A stretch of DNA of 46,050 bases from Marinilabiliaceae bacterium (lineage in GTDB: Bacteria > Bacteroidota > Bacteroidia > Bacteroidales > Marinilabiliaceae): positions 1-46,050 of the forward strand of contig JALVBA010000369.1 in the NCBI GenBank assembly GCA_027010905.1. The letters run 5' to 3'. The notes under the pieces are model-generated. The model was not told where the DNA came from and ran no database searches. It was given only the letters and a program-made list of their open reading frames with translations. Shown here in pieces: positions 42,262 to 46,050 of the stretch. The translations under genes were made by a program, and so were the position numbers. Every line of letters begins with the position of its first letter. Position 1 is the first letter of the stretch.

Positions 42262-42867
42262 ATGGCTAGATATATTGGTCCAAAAACAAAGATTGCCCGG
42301 AAATTCGGTGAGGCGATTTATGGTCCCGATAAGAATTTCGAAAGAAAGAATTATCCTCCGGGACAACACGGAAATAACCGTAGAAGGAAGACAAGTGAAT
42401 ACGGTGTTCAGTTAAAAGAGAAGCAAAAAGCCAAATATACCTATGGTATTTTGGAAAAGCAGTTTAGTAACCTGTTCAAAAAGGCTTCACGCCATAAAGG
42501 TATAACGGGTGAAGTTTTACTTGGCTTATTAGAGTCGAGATTAGATAATGTTGTTTACCGCTTAGGTATGGCTCCTACAAGAGCTGCTGCCCGTCAGTTG
42601 GTATCTCATCGTCATGTAATTGTTAATGAAAGTATAGTTAATATACCTTCGTATCAGGTTAAACCCGGCCAGTTAATTGGCGTTAGGGAAAAATCTAAAT
42701 CTCTCGAGATTATTGCTGATTCGTTATCTAATAGCAGTGTTCATCAGTTTCCATGGTTAGAGTGGGATAGCGATTCTTACACAGGGAAATTTATGAATGT
42801 ACCTGACAGGTCAGATATACCTGAAAATATCAAAGAACAACTGATCGTTGAATTGTATTCTAAATAA
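42262..42867 (+). CDS. rpsD: 30S ribosomal protein S4
   Basis: S4 (201 residues) starts 30S assembly and in E. coli represses the alpha operon. Seen: MARYIGPKTKIARKFGEAIY, KNYPPGQHGNNRRRKTSEYG and an S4 domain LESRLDNVVYRLGMAPTRAA. No Cys zinc site. It is preceded by an AT-rich 139-base gap after rpsK, long for this cluster, in which I found no clear promoter. Confidence 0.98.
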   Translation: MARYIGPKTKIARKFGEAIYGPDKNFERKNYPPGQHGNNRRRKTSEYGVQLKEKQKAKYTYGILEKQFSNLFKKASRHKGITGEVLLGLLESRLDNVVYRLGMAPTRAAARQLVSHRHVIVNESIVNIPSYQVKPGQLIGVREKSKSLEIIADSLSNSSVHQFPWLEWDSDSYTGKFMNVPDRSDIPENIKEQLIVELYSK

Positions 42868-42876
42868 TCTATTTTT

Positions 42877-43869
42877 ATGGCAATATTAGCATTCCAAAAA
42901 CCCGAAAAAGTTATCATGCTGGAGGCCGACGAGAAATTCGGCCGTTTTGAATTTCGTCCGCTGGAGCCAGGATATGGTATTACTGTTGGAAATGCCTTAA
43001 GAAGGATTTTGTTATCCTCACTTGAAGGATATGCAATTACTACTGTTAAAATTGAAGGTGTTGACCATGAGTTTTCAACAGTTACGGGCGTAATTGATGA
43101 TGTTACTAATATCATCCTAAACCTTAAGCAGGTGCGTTTCAAGCGTATTGTTGAAGATGTTGATGATGAAAAAGTTACTATTAATGTTTCAGGTAAAGAG
43201 ACACTCACTGCTGGTGATTTAAATCAATTCATGAGTGGATTTGAAGTTTTGAATCCAGAGTGGATTATTGCCAGAATGAATCCTGAAGTTGATTTTCAAA
43301 TGGTAATTACGATTAATAAGGGTCGTGGTTATGTTCCTTCAGAAGAGAATAAAATTACAGATGCTGAATTTGGTGTGATTGCAATTGATTCAATTTTCAC
43401 TCCGATAGTAAATGTGAAATATTCTATTGAGAATTTCAGGGTAGAGCAGAAGACTGACTACGAAAAGTTATTGTTCGAAATCACAACTGACGGATCAATT
43501 CATCCGAAAGAAGCATTAAAAGAATCAGCTAAGATATTGATTCATCACTTCATGTTATTTTCTGATGAGAAGATTGCATTGGATTCGGAAGAGAAGTTTG
43601 GTAATGAAGAGTTTGATGAAGAAGTTCTTCATATGCGTCAGGTGCTGAAAACCAAATTAGTTGACATGGATCTTTCAGTCAGAGCACTCAACTGTTTAAA
43701 AGCTGCTGATGTAGACACTTTAGGAGAGTTGGTTACATATAACCGTAACGATCTTCTTAAGTTTCGTAATTTTGGTAAGAAGTCACTTACTGAGCTGGAT
43801 GATTTGTTGGAAGGAATGAGTCTTACTTTCGGCATGGAGACTTCAAAGTATAAACTTGAAAAGGAATAA
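42877..43869 (+). CDS. rpoA: RNA polymerase alpha subunit
   Basis: Alpha (330 residues) dimerises through its N-terminal domain to assemble RNA polymerase. Seen: FRPLEPGYGITVGNALRRIL (dimer and beta contact), LNLKQVRFK, and the C-terminal domain SVRALNCLKAADVDTLGELV with FRNFGKKSLTELDDLL (DNA and activator contacts). Confidence 0.98.
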   Translation: MAILAFQKPEKVIMLEADEKFGRFEFRPLEPGYGITVGNALRRILLSSLEGYAITTVKIEGVDHEFSTVTGVIDDVTNIILNLKQVRFKRIVEDVDDEKVTINVSGKETLTAGDLNQFMSGFEVLNPEWIIARMNPEVDFQMVITINKGRGYVPSEENKITDAEFGVIAIDSIFTPIVNVKYSIENFRVEQKTDYEKLLFEITTDGSIHPKEALKESAKILIHHFMLFSDEKIALDSEEKFGNEEFDEEVLHMRQVLKTKLVDMDLSVRALNCLKAADVDTLGELVTYNRNDLLKFRNFGKKSLTELDDLLEGMSLTFGMETSKYKLEKE

Positions 43870-43874
43870 TCGCG

Positions 43875-44510
43875 ATGAGACATAATAAGAAATTTAATCA
43901 TTTAGGAAGAACTGCATCGCACCGTAAAGCTATGCTGTCAAATATGGCATGTTCACTTTTGGTGCATAAGCGTATTAAAACTACTGTTGCAAAGGCAAAA
44001 GCTTTACGTATCTATATTGAGCCGTTAATTACAAAAACAAAGGGCTTAAGTACAGTAGGAGAAAAAACTCATGCGCAACGTGTTGTGTTCAGCTACCTTC
44101 AGAACAAGGAAGCTGTTAAAGAGTTATTTACTGAAATAGCTGAAAAAGTTGCTGCCAGACCAGGTGGTTATACTCGTATTCTGAAGTTGGGAAATCGTTT
44201 GGGTGATAACGCAGAGATGTGTTACATCGAGTTGGTTGACTACAACGAGAATATGCTTAGTGCTTCTAAATCAGAATCAACTAAGAAGAAAACTACTCGT
44301 AGAGGTCGACGTAAGAAAACTACTGAAACAGTTACTGCTGCTCCGGTTGCCGAAACAACAACTGCTGTTGAGGAGACTGCTGCTGAAGTACCTGAAGTAA
44401 AAGCTGACGTTGAAACAGCTACTGAAGCACCTGAAGCAAAGGCTGATGCTGATAACACAGCCAAGGCTCCAGCTAAAGAAAATGAAACAAAGACAGACTC
44501 TAAGGAGTAG
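43875..44510 (+). CDS. rplQ: 50S ribosomal protein L17 with long C-terminal tail
   Basis: Residues 1 to about 128 are ordinary L17: MRHNKKFNHLGRTASHRKAM, LLVHKRIKTTVAKAKALRIY and GGYTRILKLGNRLGDNAEMC. A tail of about 83 residues follows: first basic (STKKKTTRRGRRKKTT, 135-150), then low-complexity Ala/Glu/Thr/Lys with a degenerate repeat (PEVKADVETAT, PEAKADADNTA). E. coli L17 has 127 residues. The tail is probably disordered and extends from the tunnel-exit region of the 50S subunit; its role is unknown. It ends the ribosomal cluster. Confidence 0.96.
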   Translation: MRHNKKFNHLGRTASHRKAMLSNMACSLLVHKRIKTTVAKAKALRIYIEPLITKTKGLSTVGEKTHAQRVVFSYLQNKEAVKELFTEIAEKVAARPGGYTRILKLGNRLGDNAEMCYIELVDYNENMLSASKSESTKKKTTRRGRRKKTTETVTAAPVAETTTAVEETAAEVPEVKADVETATEAPEAKADADNTAKAPAKENETKTDSKE

Positions 44511-44573
44511 GTTAAAAGTAATAGTGGTTGATGGTTCAAAACTAGTGCTGCTATTTACTACTTGATATACAGT

Positions 44574-44608
44574 AGGATATTTCCATTTGGTTGTATCCTT
44601 TTTTTTTT
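44574..44608 (+). terminator. Rho-independent terminator after rplQ
   Basis: AGGATA (44574-44579) pairs with TATCCT (44594-44599) and is followed by a run of ten T. The stem is short, so it may be leaky and allow readthrough into eno. Confidence 0.6.
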
Positions 44609-44641
44609 GAAAAATAGAATAACAATTAAAATAGAATTATT

Positions 44642-45946
44642 ATGGGACAAATTGCAAATGTTCACGCACGTGAAATCTTAGACTCACGCGGAAATCCTAC
44701 TATCGAAGTAGAAGTTACACTTGAAAGTGGTTTTGTTGGTCGCGCTGCTGTGCCTTCAGGGGCATCTACCGGCGAAAACGAAGCTCTTGAATTGAGAGAT
44801 GGAGATAAAAAAAGATACTTAGGAAAAGGTGTTCTTAAGGCTGTAGCAAATGTTAATGATGTTATAGGACCTGAGGTAGTAGGTATGAGTACTATGGATC
44901 AGGTGGGTATTGACAATAAAATGCTTGCTCTCGATGGAACTCCTACAAAAAGCAAGTTAGGTGCTAATGCTATTCTTGGTGTTTCACTTGCTGCTGCTAA
45001 AGCTGCTTCCGAGTATCTTGGTCTACCTTTATATCGTTACATTGGTGGAGTAAATGCTAAAACACTGCCTGTTCCTATGATGAATATTATCAATGGTGGT
45101 TCACACTCTGATGCGCCTATCGCATTTCAGGAGTTTATGATTCGCCCTGTTGGTGCTAAAAGTTTCAGAGAGGCTCTTCGTATGGGTGCTGAAGTATTTC
45201 ATTCACTAAAGAAGGTGCTACACGATCGTAACCTCAGTACTGCTGTTGGTGACGAAGGTGGTTTTGCTCCAGCTCTTGATGGTACCGAAGATGCATTAGA
45301 GAGTATCATAAAAGCTATCGAAAATGCAGGTTACAAAGCCGGACGTAAAGAAGATGGTGGCGATGTTTCAATTGCTCTTGATTGTGCTGCTTCTGAGTTT
45401 TATGTAGATGGGGTATACGATTATACTAAATTTGAGGGTGAAGGTGCAGCTAAACGTAATGCTGAGCAGCAAGTTGAATTCCTTGCCTCTTTAGTTGCTA
45501 ACTATCCTATCGATTCTGTTGAAGATGGAATGAACGAGAGTGACTGGGATGGTTTTGTGTTGTTGAACAAAGAGCTTGGTGACAAATGTCAATTGGTTGG
45601 TGACGATCTTTTTGTAACTAATGTTGATTACCTGAAAAAAGGAATCGAGTTAGGTGCTGCCAATTCAATTCTGATTAAAGTTAACCAGATTGGTACTCTT
45701 ACCGAGACTTTGAATGCTATTGAGATGGCCCATCGTGCAGGTTACACTTCAGTTACTTCACACCGTTCAGGTGAAACTGAAGATTCAACAATTGCTGATA
45801 TTGCCGTTGCTACTAACAGTGGTCAGATTAAAACAGGTTCGTTAAGTCGTTCCGATCGTATGGCTAAGTATAACCAATTACTTCGTATAGAAGAGGAGTT
45901 GGGTAATGCTGCTGTTTATGGTTATGCTAAAGTAGAGGTAAGATAA
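44642..45946 (+). CDS. eno: Enolase
   Basis: Enolase (434 residues) converts 2-phosphoglycerate to phosphoenolpyruvate. Seen: HAREILDSRGNPTIEVEV, VPSGASTGENEALELRDGD, MMNIINGGSHSDAPIAFQEF, VGDEGGFAPAL, the Mg ligands in SIALDCAASEF, SVEDGMNESDWDG and LVGDDLFVTN, and the signature ILIKVNQIGTLTETL with SHRSGETEDSTIADIAVATN. Length is standard. It stands between two terminators. Confidence 0.98.
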   Translation: MGQIANVHAREILDSRGNPTIEVEVTLESGFVGRAAVPSGASTGENEALELRDGDKKRYLGKGVLKAVANVNDVIGPEVVGMSTMDQVGIDNKMLALDGTPTKSKLGANAILGVSLAAAKAASEYLGLPLYRYIGGVNAKTLPVPMMNIINGGSHSDAPIAFQEFMIRPVGAKSFREALRMGAEVFHSLKKVLHDRNLSTAVGDEGGFAPALDGTEDALESIIKAIENAGYKAGRKEDGGDVSIALDCAASEFYVDGVYDYTKFEGEGAAKRNAEQQVEFLASLVANYPIDSVEDGMNESDWDGFVLLNKELGDKCQLVGDDLFVTNVDYLKKGIELGAANSILIKVNQIGTLTETLNAIEMAHRAGYTSVTSHRSGETEDSTIADIAVATNSGQIKTGSLSRSDRMAKYNQLLRIEEELGNAAVYGYAKVEVR

Positions 45947-45971
45947 ATCAACAATTTTTATATTGTATTTT

Positions 45972-46000
45972 AAGGACGGGACTCTTCCCGTCCTTTTTTT
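45972..46000 (+). terminator. Strong Rho-independent terminator after eno
   Basis: AAGGACGGG (45972-45980) and CCCGTCCTT (45987-45995) form a perfect 9-bp GC-rich stem with a 6-nt loop, followed by a T-run to 46000. It is 26 bases past the eno stop codon. Confidence 0.93.
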
Positions 46001-46050
46001 ATTTATTCTAATTAAAAACAAATATACATATATCAATAGGAAAATATTTT

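Noticed and set aside
44240..44539. Antisense and shifted reading frames over the rplQ tail
   Set aside because: They are by-products of the low-complexity coding repeat of the L17 tail.

Overview
The window looks like chromosomal DNA of a member of the Bacteroidota, most likely a Bacteroidales/Marinilabiliales-type organism. The evidence is the set of promoter elements of the Bacteroidota form (TTTG, about 20 nt, TAnnTTTG), mostly A-rich rather than Shine-Dalgarno leaders, a TamL-type Omp85 lipoprotein, a PorT-like protein beside ubiE, many short lipoprotein signals, and zinc-ligand-poor ribosomal proteins L36 and S14. No rRNA, tRNA, CRISPR array or phage module was seen.

Layout. 1-8035: housekeeping and envelope genes, mostly minus strand: the start of a sodium-dependent transporter, class II fructose-bisphosphate aldolase (fbaA), TamL, a SpoU-type RNA methyltransferase (plus strand), an FAD-dependent dehydrogenase, a PorT-like protein and ubiE. 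8155-13192: three consecutive plus-strand genes for exported lipoproteins (a GH43-like beta-propeller protein, a sulfatase, an M13 metallopeptidase). 13221-18415: sulfur amino acid block on the minus strand (cysK, metY, a POTRA-less Omp85 protein, a second trans-sulfuration-family PLP enzyme). 18455-19160: a REP-associated tyrosine transposase (RAYT) broken by one in-frame stop and flanked by two related palindromes. 19171-23979: a HEAT-repeat protein with two DUF1080 domains and a Tat-exported Gfo/Idh/MocA oxidoreductase. 24374-26192: miaA and a doubly broken outer-membrane-protein pseudogene. 26274-46000: the str-S10-spc-alpha ribosomal protein supercluster from rpsL to rplQ, including fusA, secY, map, infA and rpoA, followed by eno and a strong terminator.

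The most notable signal lies in the 404 bases upstream of metY-cysK. There I read two leader-peptide attenuators in series on the minus strand behind one good promoter. The first has a 15-codon ORF rich in Met and Cys codons, a 1:2 hairpin over those codons, an antiterminator segment overlapping the leader stop codon and an intrinsic terminator. The second has another Cys/Met-rich reading frame, a possible antiterminator pairing and a second, stronger terminator. Together they would make metY-cysK expression depend on the supply of charged Cys and/or Met tRNA. This is a reading from sequence alone, without comparative data.

Other points of interest are recent gene decay (RAYT nonsense codon; OMP nonsense plus homopolymer frameshift), a 58-nt imperfect palindrome between convergent genes, a long low-complexity tail on L17, and hairpins in the only sizeable gap of the spc region.
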